Assembly (NCBI GenBank): GCA_017560305.1
Contig: JAFYOF010000030.1
Location: forward strand, 1-9,086
Length of the DNA: 9,086 bases
Direction of reading: 5' to 3'
Origin: Alistipes sp.
Lineage (GTDB): Bacteria > Bacteroidota > Bacteroidia > Bacteroidales > Rikenellaceae
Made by a program: the position numbers and the translations under genes. This document shows, piece by piece, positions 1 through 6,826 of this stretch (its first letter is position 1; every line of letters starts with the position of its first letter). The notes beneath the pieces were generated by a model. It was given only the letters and a program-made list of their open reading frames with translations, was not told the DNA's origin and ran no database searches.

Positions 1-83
1 ATTCTTTTTTACACCACTAAAACCGCTCTTTTTACCTAACTATCTACACACCAATGCGTTACATTATTAAAATATCTTAATAA

Positions 84-102
84 TTAACATTACCTTAACA
101 TT
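84..102 (+). repeat. Two TTAACATT direct repeats, 11-bp period
   Basis: TTAACATT occurs exactly at 84-91 and again at 95-102, so the copies are 11 bp apart, about one helical turn. They lie just upstream of a TTTG at 108-111 that could be a -33 promoter element. Tandem half-sites on one DNA face next to a promoter would suit an activator or response-regulator site. In such AT-rich DNA, chance is also possible. Only the repeat itself is seen; the regulatory role is inferred. Confidence 0.3.
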
Positions 103-107
103 GGAAT

Positions 108-140
108 TTTGGCGTCATTCTGAAAACCCCTCTATATATA
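108..140 (+). promoter_or_regulatory. Candidate distal promoter for the GH13 gene
   Basis: TTTG at 108-111 is followed 21 nt later by TATATATA at 133-140. The Bacteroidota housekeeping promoter consensus is TTTG, about 19-21 nt, then TAnnTTTG. The -33 element and spacing fit, but the -7 element matches only in its TA half. TATAAT strings at 137-142 and 152-157 are E. coli-like, which is not a strong argument in this phylum. Use of this promoter would give a leader of about 120 nt before the ATG at 271. Confidence 0.25.
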
Positions 141-232
141 ATATAGGTATATATAATAAACCCAGAAAACACCTTAGAAAGCAAGGTGACACGAAGAGAC
201 GATGCAAAGCAAAAAGTGTATAGGAATTCAAA

Positions 233-249
233 TATTTTTGTTACATTTG
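233..249 (+). promoter_or_regulatory. Candidate proximal -7 elements (TATTTTTG, TACATTTG)
   Basis: Two strings match the Bacteroidota -7 consensus TAnnTTTG: 233-240 and 242-249. Neither has a clear TTTG -33 box about 20 nt upstream, so the promoter call is weak. If either is used, transcription would begin around 247-256. The upstream ATG at 202 would then lie outside the message, leaving the ATG at 271 with a very short leader. Confidence 0.3.
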
Positions 250-270
250 TACTACTTATTGATTAGAAAA

Positions 271-1563
271 ATGACAAAACAGAATAACAACATACACGCC
301 GAGTGGTCATATTCGGCAGTTTTATATGAGATGAATGTGCGCCAGCTGACACCAGAAGGCACGCTGCGCGCAGCAATTGAGAAGCTGGAGTTTCTCCGCG
401 AGTTGGGAATTGACGCCATTTGGCTGATGCCAATCTACCCTATCGGCGAGGAGAATCGCAAGGGAGAGCTGGGGTCTTACTACTCGATTCGTGATTACAA
501 GGCGGTAAATCCAGAGTTTGGAACGATTGAAGATTTCGACGCTTTTGTAGAAAAAGCACACTCGCTCGGTATGAAGGTCATTCTTGACTGGGTAGCAAAC
601 CACACGGCGCGCGATGCAAAATGGTTGCAGTCGAAGCCAGCCGACTGGTATGAGCGCGAGGCGGATGGCACAGCGAAGGTACCCTGGGACTGGACCGACA
701 CTGCAAAACTCAACTACGCAAACCACGATGTGTGGCGCGGACAGATTGAGGCGATGCGCTTCTGGGTTGAGAAGCACAACATCGATGGCTTCCGCTGCGA
801 TATGGCTATGCTTGTGCCAATCGAGTTCTGGCAGGAGGCGGCAAAGGTGCTGCACGCAATCAAGCCCGATGTATTTATGCTGGCGGAGGCTGAGGAGTTG
901 AACCTCTTTGACCGCGCTTTCGATATGGGTTACGCGTGGGAGATTCACCACATTATGTGCGACATCGCAAAGGGTGCGCGCCGCGTGTGGGACTTGCGCA
1001 ACATACTTTACGCCGACCGAGAGAGATATCCATCGTCAGCAATGAGAATGATGTTTACCTCAAACCACGACGAGAATTCGTGGAGCGGCAGCGAGTGGAG
1101 TCGTTTTGGCGACGCATTGGAGGTGATGACTGCACTCACTTTTGTATGGGAGGCGGCGATGCCACTGCTCTACACAGGTCAGGAGGTTGGTTACGACCAC
1201 TCATTCGAATTCTTCGACAAGGACCACATCCCTCACTATGAGGCTAACGAGCATACCGCATTCTACCGCAAACTTATCAACCTGAAGCACTCACAGAAGG
1301 CTTTGCAGGCTGGCGAGCTGGGTGGCAGAATGATTGAGATTGAGAACAACGCCAAGGATTGCCTGATGACATTCGTGCGCGAGAAGGAGGATAGCCGAGT
1401 ATATGTGATTATGAATCTCTCGCCCTACACTATCCACGCCGATTTCAACAACGGCATCTACGCGGGCAACTACAAGAACGCCATCACGGGCGAGGATGTG
1501 TTGTTGCCAGTACACCTTGAGTACGACATTAAACCTTGGGGATATACCATATTATATAAATAG
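271..1563 (+). CDS. GH13 alpha-amylase-family glycoside hydrolase
   Basis: This gene encodes a 430-residue GH13 (alpha-amylase clan) enzyme, expected to act on alpha-glucosidic bonds of starch- or glycogen-type oligosaccharides by a retaining mechanism. The four GH13 regions are visible: DWVANH at about 106-111, GFRCDMA with the nucleophile Asp177, AEAEE with the likely acid/base Glu206, and SNHDEN with Asp267. A short beta-rich C-terminal domain follows the barrel. The protein is on the short side for the family. The frame is open from an ATG at 202, which would add 23 hydrophobic, AT-rich-encoded residues. I prefer the ATG at 271 because the family-like sequence begins just after it (HAEWSYSAVLYEMN), it follows an A-rich stretch, and base composition changes there. 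With that start no signal peptide is seen, so the enzyme would be cytoplasmic; with the longer start it could be membrane-anchored. The exact subfamily and substrate cannot be told from sequence alone. The next gene begins 4 nt after its stop. Confidence 0.9.
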   Translation: MTKQNNNIHAEWSYSAVLYEMNVRQLTPEGTLRAAIEKLEFLRELGIDAIWLMPIYPIGEENRKGELGSYYSIRDYKAVNPEFGTIEDFDAFVEKAHSLGMKVILDWVANHTARDAKWLQSKPADWYEREADGTAKVPWDWTDTAKLNYANHDVWRGQIEAMRFWVEKHNIDGFRCDMAMLVPIEFWQEAAKVLHAIKPDVFMLAEAEELNLFDRAFDMGYAWEIHHIMCDIAKGARRVWDLRNILYADRERYPSSAMRMMFTSNHDENSWSGSEWSRFGDALEVMTALTFVWEAAMPLLYTGQEVGYDHSFEFFDKDHIPHYEANEHTAFYRKLINLKHSQKALQAGELGGRMIEIENNAKDCLMTFVREKEDSRVYVIMNLSPYTIHADFNNGIYAGNYKNAITGEDVLLPVHLEYDIKPWGYTILYK

Positions 1564-1567
1564 GTGT

Positions 1568-2494
1568 ATGAAACGCCTGTTACTGATAGCGATTTGCTCC
1601 TTCTGCATATTCTCTGCCGCCGCTAAAAGGTATAGCGTTGGCGAAATTCCTAATGTGCAGATGGAAAATCGCTATTGTTTTACCTCCAACCCCGATGGCA
1701 TTCTCTCCGCCGAAGCGGTTGCACGCATCGACTCCATCTGCTACGACCTCCGCCACCGAGGCATAGCGCAGACCGCCGTGGTGGCTGTGCGCGAGATTAA
1801 GGGCGATGATGTTTTCGAGTTCGCCTATGAACTCTTTTCATCGTGGGGCGTTGGCAGCAAGAGCGACAGCGGCATCGGCATTCTGCTGGTGGAGGAGCAG
1901 AGGGAAATACGATTTGTGACTGGCTACGGCATTGAGGGTGTTTTGCCAGATGCGTTATGCAAGCGAATACAGACGCAGTATATGCTACCCTATTTCCGTG
2001 CGGGTGACTACGACAGCGGAATGGTGGCGGGCGTGATGGCAATACGCAGCGTACTGAACGGTAGCGAGTTAGATGCAGGCGGAAATGACGACTACATAGC
2101 AGAAGAGGACCTTGCGCCAAAACATATTATACTGATGTTCGGCGCAATCCTGCTGATATATCTCGGCATCGTACTAATGGTCTATCGTGCATCGAAAAAG
2201 TGCCCCGAATGCAAGAAATTGTCCCTACAAAAGGAGTCAAGCCGCGTAATGGAGCGTGCCATGGGCTTTGTAGTCAATGAGGATACCTTCGTATGCCAGA
2301 AGTGCGGCAGCATCGTAAGGCGCAAACGCCGTGCGGCAGACAATAGCAACTCGGGCGGACACCGAGGTGGCGGACCTATCATTATGGGCGGCGGATTTGG
2401 TCGCGGTATGGGAGGCGGAGGCTTCAGCGGCGGTATGGGCGGCGGCTGGGGCGGAGGACGCTTCGGTGGCGGCGGCGCTGGGTCGAGATGGTAG
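1568..2494 (+). CDS. TPM-domain (YgcG-like) membrane protein with zinc ribbon and Gly-rich tail
   Basis: The 308-residue product has an N-terminal signal segment (about 1-19). A TPM domain (formerly DUF477) spans about residues 36-165, including the typical SDSGIGILLVEEQREIRF and VTGYGIEGVLPD stretches. A single membrane helix lies at about 186-207. After the helix come two Cys pairs, CPEC (212/215) and CQKC (243/246), which form a likely zinc ribbon. The protein ends in a Gly-rich tail closing with GGGGAGSRW, an ending typical of TPM proteins. TPM would face the periplasm, with the zinc ribbon on the other side of the membrane. TPM domains have been linked to phosphatase activity in plants and to photosystem II repair; in bacteria the role is poorly known, and TPM genes often neighbour lemA, as here. 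The start at 1568 lies 4 nt after the amylase stop and gives a clean signal peptide, while the frame upstream of it overlaps the amylase gene. Translational coupling is plausible. Confidence 0.85.
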   Translation: MKRLLLIAICSFCIFSAAAKRYSVGEIPNVQMENRYCFTSNPDGILSAEAVARIDSICYDLRHRGIAQTAVVAVREIKGDDVFEFAYELFSSWGVGSKSDSGIGILLVEEQREIRFVTGYGIEGVLPDALCKRIQTQYMLPYFRAGDYDSGMVAGVMAIRSVLNGSELDAGGNDDYIAEEDLAPKHIILMFGAILLIYLGIVLMVYRASKKCPECKKLSLQKESSRVMERAMGFVVNEDTFVCQKCGSIVRRKRRAADNSNSGGHRGGGPIIMGGGFGRGMGGGGFSGGMGGGWGGGRFGGGGAGSRW

Positions 2495-2556
2495 CGGAGA
2501 TGAATCCAAAATTCAACGCTGCGTTTAAGCGAGAGTAGAGGGAAAATTTATTTTCA

Positions 2557-2571
2557 CTATGCCGAGCATAG
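2557..2571. repeat. Small perfect hairpin CTATGC-CGA-GCATAG
   Basis: A 6-bp perfect inverted repeat with a 3-nt loop lies in the gap after the TPM gene. No T-tract follows on either strand, so it does not look like an intrinsic terminator. It may form one unit with the hairpin at 2582-2596. I cannot assign a role. Confidence 0.4.
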
Positions 2572-2581
2572 CAGCGAAAAG

Positions 2582-2596
2582 CCACCCTTGTGGTGG
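2582..2596. repeat. Small hairpin CCACC-CTTGT-GGTGG
   Basis: A 5-bp GC-rich inverted repeat with a 5-nt loop is followed on the plus strand by GGTTAAAATT, which is only a poor terminator tail. On the minus strand CTTTT follows, but no minus-strand gene reads into it. It could partly terminate transcription after the TPM gene or simply be a repeat component. Confidence 0.35.
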
Positions 2597-2640
2597 GTTA
2601 AAATTCAAAATTTCATTCATTGCAAGTTACGACAAATACA

Positions 2641-2680
2641 AGAGATTGCTGCGTCGGGCAATGCCCTCCTCGCAAAGACA
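2641..2680. repeat. REP-like interspersed palindromic repeat between TPM and lemA genes
   Basis: The element is built as nested dyads: TTGC (2646-2649) pairs with GCAA (2672-2675), and GGGC (2656-2659) pairs with GCCC (2663-2666) around AAT. Read on the minus strand it contains TTTGCGAGGAGGGC followed by GCCCGACGCAGCAATCT. This resembles, from memory, a widely scattered intergenic palindromic repeat with the core ATTGCGAGGA...GCAATCT; here one end is imperfect (TTTGCG rather than ATTGCG). No flanking duplication or transposase is seen. The copy number in this genome is unknown from the window. Confidence 0.5.
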
Positions 2681-2722
2681 AGTACAACAAACGAAAATAT
2701 AAAACAAAAAAAATAGAAACCT

Positions 2723-3298
2723 ATGAAAAAGATTATCCTTGCGGCTATTGTAGCCGTGTTCTCACTCTCATCTTGCTCAACTTACAACGGAATGGTAGAC
2801 AAGGAGGAGGCTGTAAAGAGTGCGTGGTCGAATGTTGAGACTCAGTATCAGCGCCGCGCCGACCTTATTCCAAACCTCGTTTCAACCGTAAAGGGCTATG
2901 CCTCGCACGAGGAGTCAACACTCACCGCAGTTGTGGATGCACGCGCAAAGGCTACATCGGTGAATGTGTCGCTCGACGACCTTACCGAGCAGAACATCGC
3001 AGAGTATCAGAAGGCGCAGTCGGCTGTGACATCTGCTCTTGGTCGCCTGATTGCCGTATCGGAGAACTACCCCGACCTGAAAGCAAACCAGAATTTCCTG
3101 GAGTTACAGGCGCAGTTGGAGGGTACTGAAAACCGCATCACCGTGGCCCGCAAGGAGTTCAACGACGCAACGCAGAGCTACAACACAGCAGTGCGTCGCT
3201 TCCCTGCGGTCATCATCGCAAAGATGTTCGGCTTTGACCAGAAGCCATACTTCGCAGCCGACGAGGCAGCTGCACAAGCGCCAAAGGTTGAGTTTTAA
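2723..3298 (+). CDS. lemA: LemA family lipoprotein
   Basis: The product is a 191-residue LemA family protein. It begins with a lipoprotein signal whose lipobox ends at Cys18 (LSSC followed by Ser19), so the mature protein should be lipid-anchored in the envelope. The family core follows closely: YNGMVDKEEAVKSAW (about 21-35), QYQRRADLIPNLVSTVKGYA (about 41-60), then YPDLKANQNFLELQAQLEG (about 116-134) and TENRITVARKEFND. These form the long helical bundle of the family. The biochemical role of LemA is not settled. It is commonly encoded beside TPM-domain proteins, which fits the TPM gene upstream. The start follows an A-rich leader with no strong Shine-Dalgarno site, as usual in Bacteroidota. 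No convincing promoter was found in the preceding gap. The glycosidase gene begins 21 nt after the stop, so the two are probably co-transcribed. Confidence 0.93.
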   Translation: MKKIILAAIVAVFSLSSCSTYNGMVDKEEAVKSAWSNVETQYQRRADLIPNLVSTVKGYASHEESTLTAVVDARAKATSVNVSLDDLTEQNIAEYQKAQSAVTSALGRLIAVSENYPDLKANQNFLELQAQLEGTENRITVARKEFNDATQSYNTAVRRFPAVIIAKMFGFDQKPYFAADEAAAQAPKVEF

Positions 3299-3319
3299 TT
3301 CACGCAAAAAACTCTTACT

Positions 3320-5329
3320 ATGAGAAATCTCATTCTTCTCGCCCTGCTCGCTATCAGCATCAACGCCTCGGCACAACGAAAAAGCAAGGAGATTACACAG
3401 CGCGACCTCTACTCCGACACCTGGGTGGCAACTGACGCAATCGGTCGCACTATGCCAACCAACGCCGAAACTGGCGATGTGAAGAACGACAAGCGCCGCG
3501 TGGTGGGTATCTTCTACATCACCTGGCACACGCAGAACATCCACTCGTGGAAAGCGCCATACTCTGCCGATGTGACAAAGATTCTGGAGCAGGACCCCGA
3601 AGCTCGCAAGGACACCAACCACAAGTTGTGGCAGATTGACGCCTACCACTTCCACTACGCCGAGCCCGAGATGGGATATTTCCTGAGTCAGGACGAGTGG
3701 GTTATCCGCAAGGACCTCTCGATGCTGACCGATGCGGGTGTGGATGTAATGATTATGGATGTGACCAACGCAGTGCGCTACTGGGATGAGTGGGAGGTTA
3801 TCTTCCAGACAATGCAAAAGGTGAAGGCCGAGGGAAACAAAGTCCCCAAATTCTGCTTCTGGGCGTTCAACGGACCTGTTATTACCGTTGTGCAGGAGCT
3901 CTACAACCGCGTTTACAAGGAGAAGAAATACACCGACCTCTGGTTTGAGTGGGACGGCAAACCGCTGCTGCTCTACAACAGCGACCCACACCACAACGCC
4001 AGCGGCGGATGGGTGGAGAATCCAAATCCCAACTACTATGAGGCTGCCGAGACCGACCCCAACGACCCAAATTATGGCAACCCCGACTACACACAGAAGA
4101 GTCTGAAGGACTACACCAATGAGGTCAAGGAGTTCTTCACGCTGCGAAATATGTGGTGGGGTTACTACGAGTGGGCAGGCAAGCGCTACATCGGAACGGA
4201 GGACAACTGGAGTTTCGGTTACAGCCTTGCCGATGACCGCATCCTGAATATGACACCCGAGGAGTTGCTCTCTACTCACAACGGCAAGCGCGAGCAGGCG
4301 GCAGTTACGCCCGCACAGCACCCCGTAACGATGACCGAGAATCCTATGGGCGTGGGTAAGTCGTGGACACGCCGCTTTGGTGAACCACAGCTCAACGAAT
4401 ACGATATGCCCGAGGTGGGATATATCCCCTACCTCAATCAAGTGAAGGAGAACCCCGTTCTCTATGGCGCATACTTCCAGGAGAGCTGGGACTACGCCTT
4501 GAAGGGCGACCCCGACTTCCTCTACATCAACGACTGGAACGAGTGGACCGCAATGAAGTTCAACCTCGGACCAAACTCGCCTTGGCTGGGTCGCTACAAC
4601 TCGTTTATGTTTGTAGACCAGTACAATATGGAGTTCAACCGAGGCATCCAGCCTATGAAGGGTGGCTACACCGACAACTACTATATGCAGATGGCGCAGA
4701 ACATCCGCCGCTACAAGGGTGCGCGCCCAATCCCTGAGCATAAGGGCTACACAGAGTGCAAGGTTGATGGCCGTTTTGGTGACTGGAAGAGCAACTCGAT
4801 TGAGTACCGCGACACACAAGGCGACACATTCCACCGCGACGCAAAGGGCTATGCGGGTCTGCACTATACCGACAATTCAGGTCGCAACGACATCATCACA
4901 TCGAAGGTCGCCGTGGGCGAGCACAACATCTCGTTCTATGCCAAGACTGCCGAGAGGCTCACTCCGCACACCGACCCCAATTGGATGCTTCTGCTGCTTG
5001 ACGCAGACAACGATTCATCAACGGGCTGGTACGGCTACGACTACATAATCAACCGCGCGGTAAAGAACGAGCGCACAACAACGCTGATGCGCTGGGACGC
5101 AGAGAATGCTGCGTGGGCGGAGGTTGCCGATGTTGCGATGCGATATGCCGATAACCATCTGGAACTCACCATATCACGCGAGGCACTGAACCTCACGGGC
5201 GATGAGTTTGTCGTGGATTTCAAGTGGGCGGACAACCCTGCTGGGCTCGACGACCCAATCTCACTCTGCCTTGAGGGCGACACCGCACCAAACCGCAGAT
5301 TCAACTATCGTCTTATCTGGAAAAAGTAA
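3320..5329 (+). CDS. Exported GH99/GH71-like glycoside hydrolase with C-terminal CBM9/DOMON-like domain
   Basis: This 669-residue protein has a type I signal peptide, with cleavage likely after Ala18 (INASA before Gln19). Residues about 60-460 resemble the TIM-barrel of GH99/GH71-like and WbsX-like proteins: VVGIFYITWH (61-70), then DAGVDVMIMDVTNA (138-151), a WFEWDGKPLLLYN strand (208-220), and INDWNEWTAMKF (403-414) with Glu408 as the likely catalytic acid. In true GH99 enzymes the motif is an NEWxEG type with a second Glu three residues later; here that position is Ala411. Residues about 483-669 form a beta-sandwich of CBM9/DOMON type, opening with DGRFGDW and containing DADNDSSTGWYGYDYIINR (561-579), a hallmark stretch of this accessory domain. 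The enzyme is therefore probably a periplasmic or surface glycan hydrolase; its substrate is not deducible. It lies 21 nt after lemA and 1 nt before an oxidoreductase gene. Confidence 0.75.
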   Translation: MRNLILLALLAISINASAQRKSKEITQRDLYSDTWVATDAIGRTMPTNAETGDVKNDKRRVVGIFYITWHTQNIHSWKAPYSADVTKILEQDPEARKDTNHKLWQIDAYHFHYAEPEMGYFLSQDEWVIRKDLSMLTDAGVDVMIMDVTNAVRYWDEWEVIFQTMQKVKAEGNKVPKFCFWAFNGPVITVVQELYNRVYKEKKYTDLWFEWDGKPLLLYNSDPHHNASGGWVENPNPNYYEAAETDPNDPNYGNPDYTQKSLKDYTNEVKEFFTLRNMWWGYYEWAGKRYIGTEDNWSFGYSLADDRILNMTPEELLSTHNGKREQAAVTPAQHPVTMTENPMGVGKSWTRRFGEPQLNEYDMPEVGYIPYLNQVKENPVLYGAYFQESWDYALKGDPDFLYINDWNEWTAMKFNLGPNSPWLGRYNSFMFVDQYNMEFNRGIQPMKGGYTDNYYMQMAQNIRRYKGARPIPEHKGYTECKVDGRFGDWKSNSIEYRDTQGDTFHRDAKGYAGLHYTDNSGRNDIITSKVAVGEHNISFYAKTAERLTPHTDPNWMLLLLDADNDSSTGWYGYDYIINRAVKNERTTTLMRWDAENAAWAEVADVAMRYADNHLELTISREALNLTGDEFVVDFKWADNPAGLDDPISLCLEGDTAPNRRFNYRLIWKK

Positions 5330-5330
5330 A

Positions 5331-6350
5331 ATGAAAAAGATTCGTTTCGGAGTTGTCGGCTCCAACTTCATCACCGACTGGGTAATCGCTGGCGCGAGAG
5401 AGGATGAGCGCTTTGAACTCACCGCCATATACTCACGCACGCAGGAGCGCGGCGAGGAGTTTGCCGCAAAACACAATATCCCCTATGTCTTCACCTCGCT
5501 GGAGGAGATGGCGTCAAGCGACAAGGTGGATGCCATCTACATCGCATCGCCCAACTACGCCCACGCCGAGCAGAGCATACTATGTATGAAGCACGGCAAG
5601 CATATTCTGTGCGAAAAACCGATGGCGGCAAATGCTATGGAGGCTAAAGAGATGAGTTTGGTGGCGCACGCAAATGGCGTCACGCTGATGGAGGCGATGA
5701 AGAGCACACTCCACCCCAACTTCCTTGCCGTGAGGGATAATCTTCACCGCATAGGCACGCCACGCCGTTACTTCGCATCGTTCTGCCAATACTCATCGCG
5801 ATACGATAAGTTCAAGGAGGGCATCGTGCTGAACGCCTTCCGCCCCGAGTTTGCCAATGGCGCAATGATGGATATCGGTGTATATACGATTTACCCGCTG
5901 GTGGCGCTCTTCGGCAAACCACAGAAAATCGACGCGCAGGGCATTGTTCTGTCAAGCGGCGTGGATGGTCAGGGTGCTGTGAATATGCAGTATGAGGGGA
6001 TGAATGCCACAGTTCTCTACTCGAAGATTGCAAACTCGCAACTCCCCGCAGAGATTGAGGGCGAGGATGGCAACATTCTAATTGACCGCATCCAGACCCC
6101 TGCCGACATCCGTTTCTTCCCTCGCCAGGCACCCGCATCGGGTCACGAGAAGCGCGCCGAGGGAGAATCACTCACCATAGACGAGGGACACAATGAGTAT
6201 TACTACGAGGTGAAGGAGTTCATCGACCTTATCGAGCAGGGCAGAGTGGAGTCAGAAGTAAACAGTCACTCGACATCCATCTCTACGCTCGAAATCATCG
6301 ACGAGGTGCGCCGACAACTGGGCGTGCGCTACCCTTCCGACCGCGACTGA
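5331..6350 (+). CDS. Gfo/Idh/MocA family NAD(P)-dependent oxidoreductase
   Basis: This is a 339-residue Gfo/Idh/MocA oxidoreductase, of typical length for the family and without a signal peptide. The N-terminal Rossmann fold shows RFGVVGSNFI (5-14), followed by the ASPNYAH stretch and the family's LCEKP motif (Glu95-Lys96-Pro97, with Lys96 the expected catalytic lysine). The C-terminal domain has NGAMMDIGVYTIYPL with Asp181 and Tyr185. A Tyr where many relatives carry a catalytic His is a feature of the dihydrodiol dehydrogenase / xylose dehydrogenase / anhydrofructose reductase-like branch. It likely oxidises or reduces a sugar or sugar derivative with NAD(P). The start at 5331 lies 1 nt after the glycosidase stop, so the two are almost certainly translated from one message and may act on the same substrate. 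The frame is open further upstream only within the glycosidase gene. Its 3' end overlaps the convergent doxX-like gene by 22 nt. Confidence 0.88.
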   Translation: MKKIRFGVVGSNFITDWVIAGAREDERFELTAIYSRTQERGEEFAAKHNIPYVFTSLEEMASSDKVDAIYIASPNYAHAEQSILCMKHGKHILCEKPMAANAMEAKEMSLVAHANGVTLMEAMKSTLHPNFLAVRDNLHRIGTPRRYFASFCQYSSRYDKFKEGIVLNAFRPEFANGAMMDIGVYTIYPLVALFGKPQKIDAQGIVLSSGVDGQGAVNMQYEGMNATVLYSKIANSQLPAEIEGEDGNILIDRIQTPADIRFFPRQAPASGHEKRAEGESLTIDEGHNEYYYEVKEFIDLIEQGRVESEVNSHSTSISTLEIIDEVRRQLGVRYPSDRD

Positions 6351-6826
6351 TTGTCAGGCTTCGCCGCCGAGATATTTTCCGTTTTAGCCAGATGCGCTTC
6401 ACCGAGCCGTCTGGCTATTATGTTATCCAGCGAATATGCACCCGCACCCATAGCATACATCAGCATAAAGACCACCCAAAAGATTAGCGCCAACTCCTTC
6501 GCCGCCAAGGGCTGCCCGCGATGCACCACAAAGAGAGCGACCGACATCACCACTATCATCGGGATGAGTGCCAGACGATAGAACGCACCCAGGATAAATG
6601 CTGCCGAACATATCACCTCGGCAAAGACCACAAGGTAGAACGAGAGCCGGGAGCCCAGCCCTATGGGATTTGGGAAGCCATCCGCCGCCGTGGCAACATT
6701 GGCAACCTTCGACATTCCGTGCCACATCAGCAGCGCGCCAAACAGCAGCCTTAGCGCCAGCAACATCACCGACACCGAGCGAGGATACTCCTTGAGGGGA
6801 AACAAAAACGATAATATATCAGCCAT
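6329..6826 (-). CDS. DoxX family membrane protein
   Basis: The 165-residue product has four predicted membrane helices (about 18-37, 61-81, 87-103 and 111-128) and the DoxX-type opening LRLLFGALLMWHGMSKV (25-41). The Bacteroidota-style N-terminus LSFLFPLKEYP supports the chosen ATG. The charged tail (about 138-165) is cytoplasmic-looking and unrelated to the core. DoxX-family proteins are small inner-membrane proteins tied in some species to quinone or redox and sulfur stress functions; the exact role here is unknown. It follows the GH127-like gene by 69 nt on the same strand without a promoter of its own that I can recognise, so it may be co-transcribed. The start codon is embedded in a large inverted repeat (6806-6877). 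Its last 22 nt overlap the end of the convergent oxidoreductase gene. Confidence 0.88.
   Translation of the reverse strand: MADILSFLFPLKEYPRSVSVMLLALRLLFGALLMWHGMSKVANVATAADGFPNPIGLGSRLSFYLVVFAEVICSAAFILGAFYRLALIPMIVVMSVALFVVHRGQPLAAKELALIFWVVFMLMYAMGAGAYSLDNIIARRLGEAHLAKTENISAAKPDNQSRSEG
6385..6417. repeat. 8-bp inverted repeat inside the doxX 3' coding region
   Basis: TAGCCAGA (6385-6392) and TCTGGCTA (6410-6417) are perfectly complementary. In plus-strand RNA a U-G and a G-C pair could extend the stem to 10 bp. It lies 35-67 nt after the stop of the plus-strand oxidoreductase gene, so it could serve as its terminator, but only TTATGTTAT follows rather than a run of T. An 8-bp repeat at this spacing is also expected by chance in 9 kb. 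Confidence 0.2.

Larger units (their letters stand above)
1..270. other. AT-rich intergenic leader upstream of the GH13 gene
   Basis: No convincing gene is visible here. The stretch is much more AT-rich than the coding regions that follow, with a near-alternating TA tract at about 132-160. It ends at the preferred start codon of the amylase-family gene. It holds a short phased direct repeat and candidate promoter elements, which are listed separately. No terminator hairpin from a gene further left can be recognised. Confidence 0.6.

Noticed and set aside
132..160. Alternating TA tract suggestive of an origin or replication-related site
   Set aside because: There are no DnaA-box-like repeats, no dnaA/dnaN context and no iterons. 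It is better explained as an AT-rich promoter region.
322..951. 209-codon open frame on the minus strand
   Set aside because: It is antisense to the GH13 gene, whose catalytic motifs are all intact. This is a shadow frame.
2500..2538. Tiny ORF (12 residues) after the TPM gene
   Set aside because: It is too short, has no distinctive ribosome-binding site and no recognisable sequence. Chance is the simplest explanation.
3104..4864. 586-codon open frame on the minus strand
   Set aside because: It lies antisense to lemA and the GH99-like gene. The translation is a low-complexity, Val/Leu/His-rich mirror of a biased codon pattern with no recognisable domain, and the sense genes are strongly supported.
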